Part shown: in pieces, positions 54,483-63,017 of the stretch
Layout: each line of letters opens with the position of its first letter
How positions within the stretch are numbered: position 1 is the first letter of the stretch
Origin: Vibrio penaeicida
Lineage (GTDB): Bacteria; Pseudomonadota; Gammaproteobacteria; Enterobacterales; Vibrionaceae
Direction: 5' to 3'
Assembly: GCF_030689305.1 (NCBI RefSeq)
Contig: NZ_JAUYVM010000025.1
Span: forward strand, 1 to 64,000
Length of the DNA: 64,000 nt
Program-made: the position numbers and the translations under genes
The notes under the pieces: generated by a model
Databases searched by the model: none
What the model was told of the DNA's origin: nothing
The model's input: only the letters and a program-made list of their open reading frames with translations

Positions 54483-55172
54483 CTAATTGGCGCTGAAGAC
54501 GATATCCCCGTAATAGGTTTCCGCTTTTGATTGGCTGTTGTCGGTGTCGGTCATAATGGCGACAACATCAATGTATTGATAGGCTTTTTGATTCGCTTTG
54601 TCGCTGCCTTTGTCGCCAACGTAAGTAATGAGATCTTGGTATACGTTGCGTTTCTCACTATACCAGTGATGAGCCTGTGATTTGACTCCCTGCACGGAGA
54701 GCATTTTTACTTTTGAACCGACGTACGCATTGTCCCAAACCTCTCCCTTATCCTGCGAACTGGACCATACATAATTAAGGGATTGGGTTCGCCAAGCCAT
54801 TAACCCTCCATCAATAACCACATAGAGCCGAGCGGCGTAGTCGTCGCCATTTTTTGAACGTTCGTCCAATTGAGGGAGCTTCTCTTCTACTCGCCAACTC
54901 CAATTTAGATAAGGCGTTTCAAGGAGATCAACTTGCTTCGCTAGAATTAATCCAGATGCTGTACCCTGACTAACCGCTCTTAACACTTTTTCATCGTCCA
55001 GCTTCACGGTTTCGTAACGTGTTTGACCTGAAAAGGACTCTTGTTCCCACTCTTGCGTATTTCCGTTGGTTAGCAATACTTGGCTCGTTTGAGCACATAG
55101 CGATGATGCCCCTAGCCCCATAAACAAGACAAATACGACAGTACCGACTGGATATACATTGGATATATTCAT
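54483..55172 (-). CDS. Secreted DUF3047 protein
   Basis: The 229-residue protein has a signal peptide (GLGASSLCAQ) and the DUF3047 landmarks: YLNWSWRVEEKLP, DDYAARLYVVIDGG and DVVAIMTDTDNSQ near the C-terminus. The family is periplasmic and of unknown function, with a beta-rich fold. ATG 55172 is used; GTG 55178 is equally in frame but too close to AAGGA. It lies 25 bases downstream of a small secreted protein gene and is probably cotranscribed with it. Confidence 0.75.
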   Translation of the reverse strand: MNISNVYPVGTVVFVLFMGLGASSLCAQTSQVLLTNGNTQEWEQESFSGQTRYETVKLDDEKVLRAVSQGTASGLILAKQVDLLETPYLNWSWRVEEKLPQLDERSKNGDDYAARLYVVIDGGLMAWRTQSLNYVWSSSQDKGEVWDNAYVGSKVKMLSVQGVKSQAHHWYSEKRNVYQDLITYVGDKGSDKANQKAYQYIDVVAIMTDTDNSQSKAETYYGDIVFSAN

Positions 55173-55197
55173 CAACACCGTTTCCTTACTTTAACGA

Positions 55198-55650
55198 TTA
55201 CTCATTGATACGGCGTACTGAATACCCATCACCTTTCGATGCGGTGAGATCGACTATGATTGGCTTTCCACCATAACCATGTACGTTGCATTTTGCTCTT
55301 ACGGCCACCTTGGTAATAGATTGAGGTATTTGAATGCCACACTTACTGCGCGTAAAGGGCTGCTCATTGTCATGAGGGTGGGCGAGGGGGCGAACACCCA
55401 GAACATTGCCTTCCAAATCGATGACTTGCCATTCGTCGGCATAATGCTCCCAACTTTGGTCGTTGTGTCTTACGGTTGTGTGAAAACACCAACTTTTGTT
55501 TGCATTTTGTACCGCCTTCACCTGCTTAACTTGCGCATAATTTAATGAGGTTGAGTAATTGTTTAAATCGAACGCAAGTGAAAAAGGTGAGAACAGCGTA
55601 CTTAAAGAAAGGAGGAGTGAGGTGCGTCCTAAGCCCAATAAATGCTTCAT
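55198..55650 (-). CDS. Small secreted protein of unknown function
   Basis: The 150-residue protein has a signal peptide (LLLSLSTLFSPFSLAF) and two cysteines (KCGIQIP, KCNVHGYGG) plus one in SWCFHTT. The mature part includes WCFHTTVRHNDQSWEHYADEW and GVRPLAHPHDNEQPFT, His- and Trp-rich and perhaps metal binding. I recognise no named domain. ATG 55650 with AGGA at 7 bases is preferred to the longer frame that runs into the upstream gene. It lies just before DUF3047 in a set of four closely spaced minus-strand genes. Confidence 0.65.
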   Translation of the reverse strand: MKHLLGLGRTSLLLSLSTLFSPFSLAFDLNNYSTSLNYAQVKQVKAVQNANKSWCFHTTVRHNDQSWEHYADEWQVIDLEGNVLGVRPLAHPHDNEQPFTRSKCGIQIPQSITKVAVRAKCNVHGYGGKPIIVDLTASKGDGYSVRRINE

Positions 55651-55658
55651 TTTGAGTC

Positions 55659-56078
55659 CTATGTTTTTGAGTTGAAAATGGTATCCATCCATAAAGACCG
55701 CCAACGAGCGACTTTTGCTTCAGCAGGTAGAAGATGAGGTGACGTAGGTGTGATCTTGATGCGTGATTTGTCTTTCGCGAGTAATAACGATGCGTTCAAT
55801 GCCCCTTTGGTTGCGGTATCTGTTTTATACGTTACTGCAAGTAATGCGTCACAGTGTTTACACAACCAAAAGCGAGCCACTCCAGAACCTTGGGTTATTG
55901 CCATTAAGCTAGATGTCGGGCTAAGAATTAGGTTACCCAGCGGATCGGATAAATACGCTGCATTGCGGGGCAAGCAGAATTCACATTGGCAAGCCCTTGC
56001 TTCATAGTTTTCTAGTGGCTGGCTCAGCACAATCTCTGCTGAGCAACGTCCACAATCACATTTACTGATGTATTCCAT
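55659..56078 (-). CDS. GFA (CENP-V fold) family zinc protein
   Basis: The 139-residue protein shows the GFA cysteine pattern: KCDCGRC near residue 5, ACQCEFC near 36 and WLCKHCDALL near 80. The first GFA-type gene of the window (2073) differs in length and sequence. ATG 56078 is chosen because CCGGAG precedes it by 6 bases; the longer frame overlaps the cytochrome gene. The reaction is unknown. It sits between cytochrome b562 and the small secreted protein. Confidence 0.75.
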   Translation of the reverse strand: MEYISKCDCGRCSAEIVLSQPLENYEARACQCEFCLPRNAAYLSDPLGNLILSPTSSLMAITQGSGVARFWLCKHCDALLAVTYKTDTATKGALNASLLLAKDKSRIKITPTSPHLLPAEAKVARWRSLWMDTIFNSKT

Positions 56079-56115
56079 TGCGGACTCCGGGTTCATTAGG
56101 AAAGTATCGCTCCGC

Positions 56116-56496
56116 TTAGCCAAATAACGTCGACCAAATACTAGGCTTCTTTTTGTCGTGGTATTCTTTTCTCAGGTCGTCTATTTCTCTCAGTATCGTT
56201 TTCGCACCGTTAAGGTCATCATTATCTAATTTTGATTCGAGCCTATCAACAGCATCTGTGAGCTTGGTAAATCCGCTTTGGAAAAGTTCTTCACGCTCTG
56301 GTGGGAAGCTCGCATTTGCAGATTGTAAAACGAGTTTTTCAAATTCTTCGATAGGTGCTCTCATCTCTTCTACTGAGCTTGCTTCCGCTGCCTGGTTAAA
56401 AGCCAGCTTCATTTGCTTCATGTTGGCTGAAAGGTCAGATTTAGCGACTGCGCTAAATGCGACGAGAGAAGTGAATAATATGATTGCTGATTTCAT
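56116..56496 (-). CDS. Cytochrome b562 family protein
   Basis: The 126-residue periplasmic protein has a signal peptide (AFSAVAKS) and a four-helix bundle. The heme ligands expected in b562 are present: Met in LSANMKQMKLAFNQA near the start and His in LRKEYHDKKK near the end. Cytochrome b562 holds one noncovalent heme b and shuttles electrons in the periplasm. The C-terminal PSIWSTLFG extension is unusual. It is the first gene of the small minus-strand group with the GFA and secreted proteins. Confidence 0.85.
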   Translation of the reverse strand: MKSAIILFTSLVAFSAVAKSDLSANMKQMKLAFNQAAEASSVEEMRAPIEEFEKLVLQSANASFPPEREELFQSGFTKLTDAVDRLESKLDNDDLNGAKTILREIDDLRKEYHDKKKPSIWSTLFG

Positions 56497-56554
56497 TGCT
56501 TATCCTTTATTTTTAAAAGGGATTGTAGCCTATGTATCATTCTCTGGATATGAA

Positions 56555-56576
56555 AAAGCCGGCGGATACCGGCTTT
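56555..56576 (-). terminator. Terminator of the PLP decarboxylase gene
   Basis: AAAGCCGG and CCGGCTTT form an 8-base stem with a 6-base loop; on the minus strand TTTTTC follows. It lies about 115 bases after the decarboxylase stop. Confidence 0.8.
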
Positions 56577-56691
56577 GAATTTTAACTTGAGTTAGCTTAA
56601 CAATTTCATGCGGTTAGGCATGAGAACAACGTTACACTCTAAATCATGGTGCGAATTGTTTATAGCTTGAGAAATATTTATGGCTTGAGAA

Positions 56692-58398
56692 CTATTTATG
56701 ACTTGAATAGTACAAACGTTCTAAGAATGCGTCTATGTGCTCTCGCTGCGTGGCAGGGTTCATAAAGACGGCTTTTTCACCTGGGATGTAAGAATAAATC
56801 CCTCGTCCTACATAATTAGAACGTGAAATAAATTCTACCCAGTTGGTGTATAAGCCCGTTTTGCCACGGTTGTTAAAGATATGGCGATGGAATTCACTAT
56901 TGTGTTCCATACGCGCCTTTATCGCTTCATTGTTGGTACTGTGGCGTTCTAACTCAAACTCTTCATTCGCGTCTTTAACAACATTGCGGTCATACAAGCG
57001 GAACGTCACACTAGGGCCTTGGTTTTCCGGCACCACGACCTTGCATGCTGAGTCTTTCATTAACTGATGGCGCATGTAGTTCGCATTTTGTAGGCTGTGG
57101 GCAATAAGCGTCTGATACCCTTCTAAGCCCATGTATTTGAGTGCTGAATAAGCGCCAAACAAGCCCGTCGCACCACGAGAACACTCTATAGTGGACTGAA
57201 GGTGAGTGTCTTCTTGTAGATCGTTTTCAAAATAAGAGAAGTTTTTAGGATCGTTTTTAAGCGCGTCCATGTCTTTCTTGTTTTTAATCATCACAAGGCT
57301 AGACGTGTAAGGAACATAACCCCATTTCTGGAAATCGACGGTAAATGAATCTGCGTATTTCAGTTCACGCATACGAGCAGCCACACTTTCAATACCGCTC
57401 AATGTTGCTTCGTTAATACCGATTGGGTTACCAGCAAAGTCATAGTCTATGAAGAACATCATCGACCAGCCTACAGCGGCGTCCACATGAATATGCGGTT
57501 TTACTGCGATGTCGTATTCCTTGCACAGGCGTTCACGAAGGTCATACACCGGTTTAACCTGATCAATTGCAAAGGTATCGGTTGTACCCATCGTCAGCAT
57601 GATGGTTGGAACCACGGTATTCACGTCGAAACATGCGCGCATGCTGCGTTCTAGATCGACCAAATCAATTTCGTGGCTTTCTGTTACCTTAATTCGAATA
57701 GTCTTATTGGTGATGTCGATACCAAGCAGCGAAAGGTTAGTCATATTGGAATAGTGACCACCTTGTGAGTTCAAAATGCGGTAGTCGCGAGTGGAATCTA
57801 GCCCTTTATAAATAGCCTTAGGTAATGATTTTCGAAGACCAAGCAAATAGCCGTATAGGTTGCAGAATGTGCCGCCTTGGGTGAAAAGCCCTGTTGATTC
57901 GTTTTGATCGTAACCGACTACGTTGGCAATCTGGCGAACCACATTTTTTTCTAGCTGTTCTGCCATTCCAGCGTATTCACTGTAAACCAAATTAGGGTTT
58001 GCGAGCGTTCCCATCATTGCGCCATAAATCGCGGGATCGGATGGCATGGTAATAACATTTTCAACGGAAGAGGGGTTTTCCCAGTCTTTTGATAACGCTG
58101 CTGCAAATGCCAGTACGTCGTCTGGCTTTCCTGTTGGCTTCATGCGGTTTGCGGGCACATGGTTTTGATTCAGCAAAGCCTCATGAAGTTCAGAGCTATT
58201 GGAAAATGCACCCAAACGTTCGCTTGGTTGAAGGTGTTTCGAACGAAAATGATTAAGAGCGGCAAAACCAGGATCTTTATAGACTGGCCACAAGTTTTCG
58301 TCGCGAGAGAAGAAATCACGAAATACTTCGTTATATAGCTTCGTAAACTCTTGAGTGGTGTGGTTTGCTTGTGCGTCATTCAACAAAGAAATGTCCAT
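56692..58398 (-). CDS. PLP-dependent group II amino-acid decarboxylase
   Basis: The 568-residue protein has the group II decarboxylase landmarks: TQGGTFCNLYG (phosphate binding), HIHVDAAVGW (Asp that pairs with the pyridine nitrogen) and SFTVDFQKWGYVPY (the PLP lysine in FQK). Relatives include glutamate, tyrosine, aromatic amino-acid and cysteine-sulfinate decarboxylases, and the substrate cannot be settled from motifs. The ATG at 58398 has AAGGAT upstream; the longer frame from 58449 runs into a terminator. It is monocistronic, bounded by hairpins on both sides. Confidence 0.88.
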   Translation of the reverse strand: MDISLLNDAQANHTTQEFTKLYNEVFRDFFSRDENLWPVYKDPGFAALNHFRSKHLQPSERLGAFSNSSELHEALLNQNHVPANRMKPTGKPDDVLAFAAALSKDWENPSSVENVITMPSDPAIYGAMMGTLANPNLVYSEYAGMAEQLEKNVVRQIANVVGYDQNESTGLFTQGGTFCNLYGYLLGLRKSLPKAIYKGLDSTRDYRILNSQGGHYSNMTNLSLLGIDITNKTIRIKVTESHEIDLVDLERSMRACFDVNTVVPTIMLTMGTTDTFAIDQVKPVYDLRERLCKEYDIAVKPHIHVDAAVGWSMMFFIDYDFAGNPIGINEATLSGIESVAARMRELKYADSFTVDFQKWGYVPYTSSLVMIKNKKDMDALKNDPKNFSYFENDLQEDTHLQSTIECSRGATGLFGAYSALKYMGLEGYQTLIAHSLQNANYMRHQLMKDSACKVVVPENQGPSVTFRLYDRNVVKDANEEFELERHSTNNEAIKARMEHNSEFHRHIFNNRGKTGLYTNWVEFISRSNYVGRGIYSYIPGEKAVFMNPATQREHIDAFLERLYYSSHK

Positions 58399-58437
58399 AG
58401 TATCTATATCCTTATGGAAATATTTTGTTACAAGAAG

Positions 58438-58464
58438 AAAGGGCATCATTTCTGATGCCCTTTT
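58438..58464 (-). terminator. Terminator of the chemoreceptor gene
   Basis: AAAGGGCATCA (58438-58448) and TGATGCCCTTT pair perfectly over 11 bases with loop TTTC, just after the chemoreceptor stop at 58467. On the minus strand TTTCTTCTT follows. Confidence 0.88.
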
Positions 58465-58466
58465 GT

Positions 58467-60371
58467 TTATTGAACTTTAAATTGACCGACTAGATGTTCT
58501 AGGTGGGCATTGGATTTTGAGAGTGACTGTGTCACGGATACCGTGTCTTGACCGCTCGAAACAAGCGACTCGACGATATCTCTAATGGCGAGCATGTTGC
58601 GTGAAATTTCATCTGAAACGGCGCTTTGTTCTTCAGTCGCCGTCGCAATCTGGCTGCTGATGTCGTCAATCTGATTTACTGAGTTAGAGACAATATCCAA
58701 GCTGCCAGAAACCTCTGACGTCTTTTCTGCTGTGATCTTACAGCGCTCTTTTGTCGTCTCCATCGCGTTTACGACTTTGTCGGTGCCATCCAGAAGGCGA
58801 GTTAGCATGTCTGAAATTTCAGTGGTGCTGTTTTGTGTTCGAGCAGCGAGGGCACGAACTTCATCTGCTACTACAGCAAAGCCTCTACCTTGTTCGCCTG
58901 CACGTGCGGCTTCAATCGCAGCATTAAGCGCAAGAAGGTTTGTTTGTTCAGAAATGTCGCCAATGACGGAAAGTACCGCACTGATTTGGTTGGCATCGGT
59001 ATTCATTACTTGAATGCGCTCTGCCATTTCTTCTACTTCGTCCACTAAAGAGCGAACAGTTTGAACAGCATTGTTAACCACGGCTTTTGAATTGTGTGCT
59101 TCAGAAGCGGTGGATACGGTAACTTGAGAAGACTGCTGCACACTTTCAGCTACGGAACGCGCACTTTCGCTCATCTCAGTAATAGAGGTAACCACTTGTT
59201 CGGTTTCTGCCGAATGCGAAAGCAGCATTTGCTCGTTCTGATTAGCCGATGTGGTGAGTGTTCGGATTCCTTCAGAAATTTGAGCGCTAGATTGAGTAAT
59301 CTCGCCAATCATGTTTTGAAGGTTAGACACGAACTTGTTGAAGCCTTCAGAAATCTGACCTAAGTCGTCATTTTGGTCGACCTTAAGGCGTGCTGTTAAG
59401 TCACCATTTCCATTTGAAAGATCCAACACTGCGGCTTTCAAGTGATCTAATGGTCGGAACAACTGGTTAATTACAAAGAAGATAATGATGGTTGAGATGG
59501 CTAGAAGCAGCAGCCCAACAAAGATCGATGCTTTCACCGCGTCGTTGACATCAGATAATGCGGTACTCTGATCGACAAAGACCATAAGGGTCCAGAAGTT
59601 GTCGTTATCTACCTTAATGCGTTGGAAGTAACCATCAAAGTCGATGCCTAAGTAAGGGAATTGAACCAAACCATTTTGACCAGAGCGGAAGCCATTTTCG
59701 ATCACTTGGAAAGTAGGGCTAACTTGAGAAGGTGTTCTGCCAATATCGCTAGGGTCATCACTCGCAAAAAACTTGTGGTTACGATCAGACAAGGTTGCAG
59801 CACCACCAGCAAATCGCATAGAACCCACTTGGTTAACAATGCCATCCAGATTTACGTCACCGATCAGCACAGCAATTAATTCACCGTTTTGATAAACCGG
59901 TGCTGAAATACTCATGACTTGTTTTTTGGTGATGATGTCTTGATAAATATCACTGGTGATGGTTTTTCTGCTCTGCACCGTATCGGTAAACCAAGGGCGG
60001 GTTAGATAGCGGTCGGTCACTTCTTTAATGCCGCCGTCATCAGACATGTAGTTACGGCCGTCGGTGTAGGCAATCATTATTGCCGAGATCAAAGAGGTTT
60101 CAGAGAGAAGAAGAACTCGGTCTATGTTTTCTTTATCGCTCAAATCCTTACTGAAATGCAAAGCCCCCTGATGGATGGTTCGAATTTTCGATTCCATCTC
60201 GTTTTCAATTTCTTTGACGTGACTGTTCAGTTTTTGCTGAGTGGCATTTTGAAGCCCAGCAATCATTTCGTCTTTAAGGTTGATGATACTAATCGTTGCC
60301 AAAATTGACAGAGATACCGCTACCAGCAAGACAACACTCAAATTTATTCGTGCTTTAAAACCTAATCGCAT
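58467..60371 (-). CDS. Methyl-accepting chemotaxis protein with dCACHE-type sensor
   Basis: The 634-residue receptor has an N-terminal membrane helix (residues about 9-32), a periplasmic PAS-like dCACHE domain (about 35-275; RNYMSDDGG, RPWFTDTV, ISAPVYQNGELIAVLIGDVNL), a second membrane helix (about 280-302), a HAMP region (RPLDHLKAAVLDLSNGNGDLT) and the signalling hairpin with EQTNLLALNAAIEAARAGEQGRGFAVVADEVR. dCACHE domains commonly bind amino acids, amines or organic acids. ATG 60371 is chosen because GAGGG lies five bases upstream. A CRP-type site lies about 200 bases upstream. Confidence 0.92.
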   Translation of the reverse strand: MRLGFKARINLSVVLLVAVSLSILATISIINLKDEMIAGLQNATQQKLNSHVKEIENEMESKIRTIHQGALHFSKDLSDKENIDRVLLLSETSLISAIMIAYTDGRNYMSDDGGIKEVTDRYLTRPWFTDTVQSRKTITSDIYQDIITKKQVMSISAPVYQNGELIAVLIGDVNLDGIVNQVGSMRFAGGAATLSDRNHKFFASDDPSDIGRTPSQVSPTFQVIENGFRSGQNGLVQFPYLGIDFDGYFQRIKVDNDNFWTLMVFVDQSTALSDVNDAVKASIFVGLLLLAISTIIIFFVINQLFRPLDHLKAAVLDLSNGNGDLTARLKVDQNDDLGQISEGFNKFVSNLQNMIGEITQSSAQISEGIRTLTTSANQNEQMLLSHSAETEQVVTSITEMSESARSVAESVQQSSQVTVSTASEAHNSKAVVNNAVQTVRSLVDEVEEMAERIQVMNTDANQISAVLSVIGDISEQTNLLALNAAIEAARAGEQGRGFAVVADEVRALAARTQNSTTEISDMLTRLLDGTDKVVNAMETTKERCKITAEKTSEVSGSLDIVSNSVNQIDDISSQIATATEEQSAVSDEISRNMLAIRDIVESLVSSGQDTVSVTQSLSKSNAHLEHLVGQFKVQ

Positions 60372-60567
60372 AGCTACCCTCACACGTTGGTACGTAAATT
60401 TATTGTTAGTCGAAAATAGAGCTATTCACGGAAATAAATTCCGACAAACGTAAGTTCACTCAGTGTTATGTATTATTAGTTTTATGAATACCGAGTTAAT
60501 ATCCGGCGGATTATGACATACTAATAAAACTATCTATGAGCTTTTTCTAGGTTGCATAATACATAAG

Positions 60568-60583
60568 TGTGATGATGATCACG
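60568..60583. promoter_or_regulatory. CRP-like binding site upstream of chemoreceptor
   Basis: TGTGATGATGATCACG matches the CRP pattern TGTGA-N6-TCACA at 9 of the 10 fixed bases. It lies about 200 bases upstream of the receptor start. Confidence 0.6.
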
Positions 60584-60694
60584 TCAAAAATGAGCTTATT
60601 TCACAAGCATCAAAAGTGAGAAAAAATATTGGTGGATTATGTGAATTTAAAGAAATGGTTGAAACAATTTTTTACATTGGTTTGGAAGGGAATT

Positions 60695-60711
60695 GGGAGG
60701 AAAATCCTCCC
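60695..60711 (-). terminator. Short GC-rich hairpin after the ABC ATPase gene
   Basis: GGGAGGA and TCCTCCC pair over 7 bases with a 3-base loop, 8 bases after the ATPase stop. There is no clear T run on the minus strand, so termination is only probable. Confidence 0.5.
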
Positions 60712-60718
60712 TGATTGG

Positions 60719-61810
60719 TTATTTTGCTGTTACATTTTGACCGTTTTGATAAAACAGATGAATATCTTGAGCTTGGCATCCAAGAGTGAGCGACTGGTAT
60801 TTACTAACATCTTGATCACCCGGTGAATACACTGTAAATCCATCGATTCCCAATGATTGCCCAAACATATAAGTACTGTTCCCGAGCCTTTCTACTACCT
60901 CGCTATCGAATTGGAATTGAATATCACTTTCTTCTCCAATTACTAGGTGTTCGGGTCTTATTCCGAGAGTAAGTAAATCCCCAGGTTTTGCAGACAATTC
61001 ATTTTTATAAGGGATTGCTATTATTGAATCGTCGGGGGATTTTAATATGAGAATTTGAGCTGAATATGAAATTAATTGTGTTTCGATGAAATTCATCTTG
61101 GGCGAACCGATAAAGCCGGCGACAAATTCGTTTATGGGGTGATGATACAGATCAAGCGGTGTTCCAACTTGCTCTACATTACCCGCGCGTAATACGACTA
61201 TCTTATCGGCTAGCGTCATGGCTTCAACTTGGTCGTGCGTTACGTATACCATGGTGTTTTGCAATTCCTGGTGTAACTTCGCTATTTGAAGACGCATTTC
61301 CACTCGTAATTCTGCATCTAAATTGGAAAGAGGCTCGTCAAACAAAAACACTTTAGGGTTGCGCACAATGGCTCGACCAATCGCTACCCTCTGCCTTTGA
61401 CCACCCGACAGCTCTTTCGGCTTACGTTTAAGCAGTGGATCCAGTTGTAATGTTTTTGCTGCAACAGTAACTTGTTTCTCCACCTCTTCTTTGGAGTGAC
61501 CTGTCATCTTCAATCCAAAACCCATATTTTCTTCTACGGTCATATGGGGGTAGAGCGCGTATGATTGGAAAACCATGGCGACGCCACGTTCAGCAGGATC
61601 GACGTCGTTTACAATTTCGTTTTCTATTTCAATTGTCCCATCAGTAATTTCCTCAAGCCCTGCTATTAACCTGAGTAGAGTCGACTTCCCGCAACCGGAA
61701 GGACCAACAAAAACGACAAACTCACCATTATTGATCTCTAAGTCTACGCCGTGAATCGTTCTTATATCGCCATATTCTTTTATGACGTTTTGTAGAGTGA
61801 TGTCTGCCAT
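60719..61810 (-). CDS. Sugar ABC importer ATPase, MalK/UgpC type
   Basis: The 363-residue ATPase has Walker A GPSGCGKST (about residues 36-44), Q-loop VFQSYALYPHMT, signature LSGGQRQRVAIGRA, Walker B VFLFDEPLSNLD and a switch His in VYVTHDQ. The C-terminal 130 residues form the TOBE/regulatory domain of the MalK group (LGIRPEHLVIGEE). It is divergent from two MalF/MalG-like permease genes and shares their regulatory spacer, so it powers that importer. MalK-type ATPases sometimes serve several transporters. Confidence 0.9.
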   Translation of the reverse strand: MADITLQNVIKEYGDIRTIHGVDLEINNGEFVVFVGPSGCGKSTLLRLIAGLEEITDGTIEIENEIVNDVDPAERGVAMVFQSYALYPHMTVEENMGFGLKMTGHSKEEVEKQVTVAAKTLQLDPLLKRKPKELSGGQRQRVAIGRAIVRNPKVFLFDEPLSNLDAELRVEMRLQIAKLHQELQNTMVYVTHDQVEAMTLADKIVVLRAGNVEQVGTPLDLYHHPINEFVAGFIGSPKMNFIETQLISYSAQILILKSPDDSIIAIPYKNELSAKPGDLLTLGIRPEHLVIGEESDIQFQFDSEVVERLGNSTYMFGQSLGIDGFTVYSPGDQDVSKYQSLTLGCQAQDIHLFYQNGQNVTAK

Positions 61811-61895
61811 TCTGGACTCCCAAGTACAAGCAAATAGAAATAATTAAAATTTAAAATACGTGAACGAGCGTTTTTTGTTAGCGACTTGTTAATAA

Positions 61896-61915
61896 TAGTT
61901 GATCGCGATCAACTA
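61896..61915. promoter_or_regulatory. Perfect 20-base palindrome with FNR-consensus core
   Basis: TAGTTGATCGCGATCAACTA is a perfect palindrome, and its core TTGAT-CGCG-ATCAA equals the FNR consensus TTGATNNNNATCAA. It lies 85 bases from the ATPase start and 176 from the permease start. FNR would place the importer under oxygen control; a dedicated local regulator with the same palindrome cannot be excluded. Confidence 0.65.
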
Positions 61916-61941
61916 AAAAGGTCTCGTTTTTATGAATTTTG

Positions 61942-61955
61942 TGGAAACGTTTACA
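61942..61955. promoter_or_regulatory. LacI-family operator
   Basis: TGGAAACGTTTACA is a near-perfect palindrome around the central CG with the A-A-C-G-T-T core of LacI-family operators. It is about 27 bases from the FNR-type palindrome. The cognate regulator is not encoded in this window. Confidence 0.6.
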
Positions 61956-62090
61956 TTTTGAGTTTTATACTGTGCAAAATTACGCCGATGATCCTATATT
62001 GATAATACACACAGGTAAGAGGCAGCATTTTTTCGCAAATCGCTTCTACTTAGATTCAAAGCGATTTGGGCGAAAATTGAAAAGGAATGC

Positions 62091-63017
62091 ATGAAAATGG
62101 AACAATCTGTGAAAACGATATACCCCAGAAATGGGATGCCTTCAGCAAAGAGGAAAAGAAGCACACTTCGGCGATATACGCCGTGGTTATTTTTGTTACC
62201 AGCAATGGCTATTTTTCTGGTTTACGTGATTTACCCGATCATAGACAGCATTTGGTTGAGTTTTTTTGAGTGGGATGGATTAGGCGAAAAAACATGGGTT
62301 GGATTGGGTAACTATATAGAGCTGTTTGAATCCGAAGCTTTTTATACCTCTTTGAAAAATAACTTTCTATGGCTGATCTTTTTCATGATAGCGCCCCCCG
62401 CAGGGTTGGCGATTGCGCTTTTCCTCAACCAGCAAGTTAAAGGCATTCGGGTTGTAAAATCTTTATTCTTTTTTCCGTTTGTCATTTCACAAGTCGTGGT
62501 TGGGCTGGTGTTTGCGTGGTTTTACGATCCGACATTTGGATTATTTAACATCACTTTATCAAGCATAGGTATCGAACCTATCGCTATTTTATCGGATGAA
62601 GATTATGTCACTTACGGCATTATTGCGGCTGGTTTATGGCCTCAGGTGTCGTACTGCATGATCTTGTACCTCACTGGGCTGAATAACCTCGATCCAGAAC
62701 AAATTGAAGCGGCGCGTTTGGATGGCGCAAAAAAATGGCGAATGCTTTGGTATGTCGTTCTTCCCCAGTTAAGACCCGCCACCTTTATTGCCATTGTTGT
62801 TACCGTTATTGGCGCACTTCGATCTTTCGATCTAGTGGCGACCATGACTGCAGGTGGCCCTTGGGGTAGCTCTTCTGTTCTGGCGTATCAAATGTATGAA
62901 GAGTCGATTTTCAATTATCGAATGGGGTATGGAGCTTCTGTTTCCGTTGTTCTGTTCTTAATCATGGACGTTTATATCGCTTACTTCTTGTGGCGTATGT
63001 TGAGGAGTGAAAAGTAA
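62091..63017 (+). CDS. Sugar ABC importer permease, MalF type
   Basis: The 308-residue protein has six membrane segments and the ATPase-coupling EAA loop EAARLDGAKKWRMLWYVVLPQLRP. The N-terminus (RYTPWLFLLPAMAIFLVYVIYPIIDSIWLSFF) is the usual first segment of binding-protein-dependent sugar permeases. It ends in TAATG overlapping the next permease by one base, so they are translationally coupled. The ribosome site AAAAGG precedes ATG 62091. Confidence 0.9.
   Translation: MKMEQSVKTIYPRNGMPSAKRKRSTLRRYTPWLFLLPAMAIFLVYVIYPIIDSIWLSFFEWDGLGEKTWVGLGNYIELFESEAFYTSLKNNFLWLIFFMIAPPAGLAIALFLNQQVKGIRVVKSLFFFPFVISQVVVGLVFAWFYDPTFGLFNITLSSIGIEPIAILSDEDYVTYGIIAAGLWPQVSYCMILYLTGLNNLDPEQIEAARLDGAKKWRMLWYVVLPQLRPATFIAIVVTVIGALRSFDLVATMTAGGPWGSSSVLAYQMYEESIFNYRMGYGASVSVVLFLIMDVYIAYFLWRMLRSEK

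Larger units (their letters stand above)
60372..60718. promoter_or_regulatory. Promoter region of the chemoreceptor and end of the ABC ATPase gene
   Basis: 347 bases with the chemoreceptor promoter, one CRP-like site and a hairpin near the end of the ATPase gene (both listed). A short frame 60629-60826 overlaps the ATPase gene and is not credible. Confidence 0.5.
61811..62090. promoter_or_regulatory. Divergent promoter region of the sugar ABC importer
   Basis: 280 bases between the ATPase and permease starts, carrying an FNR-type palindrome and a LacI-type operator (both listed) and the ribosome site AAAAGG before 62091. No ORF. Confidence 0.6.
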
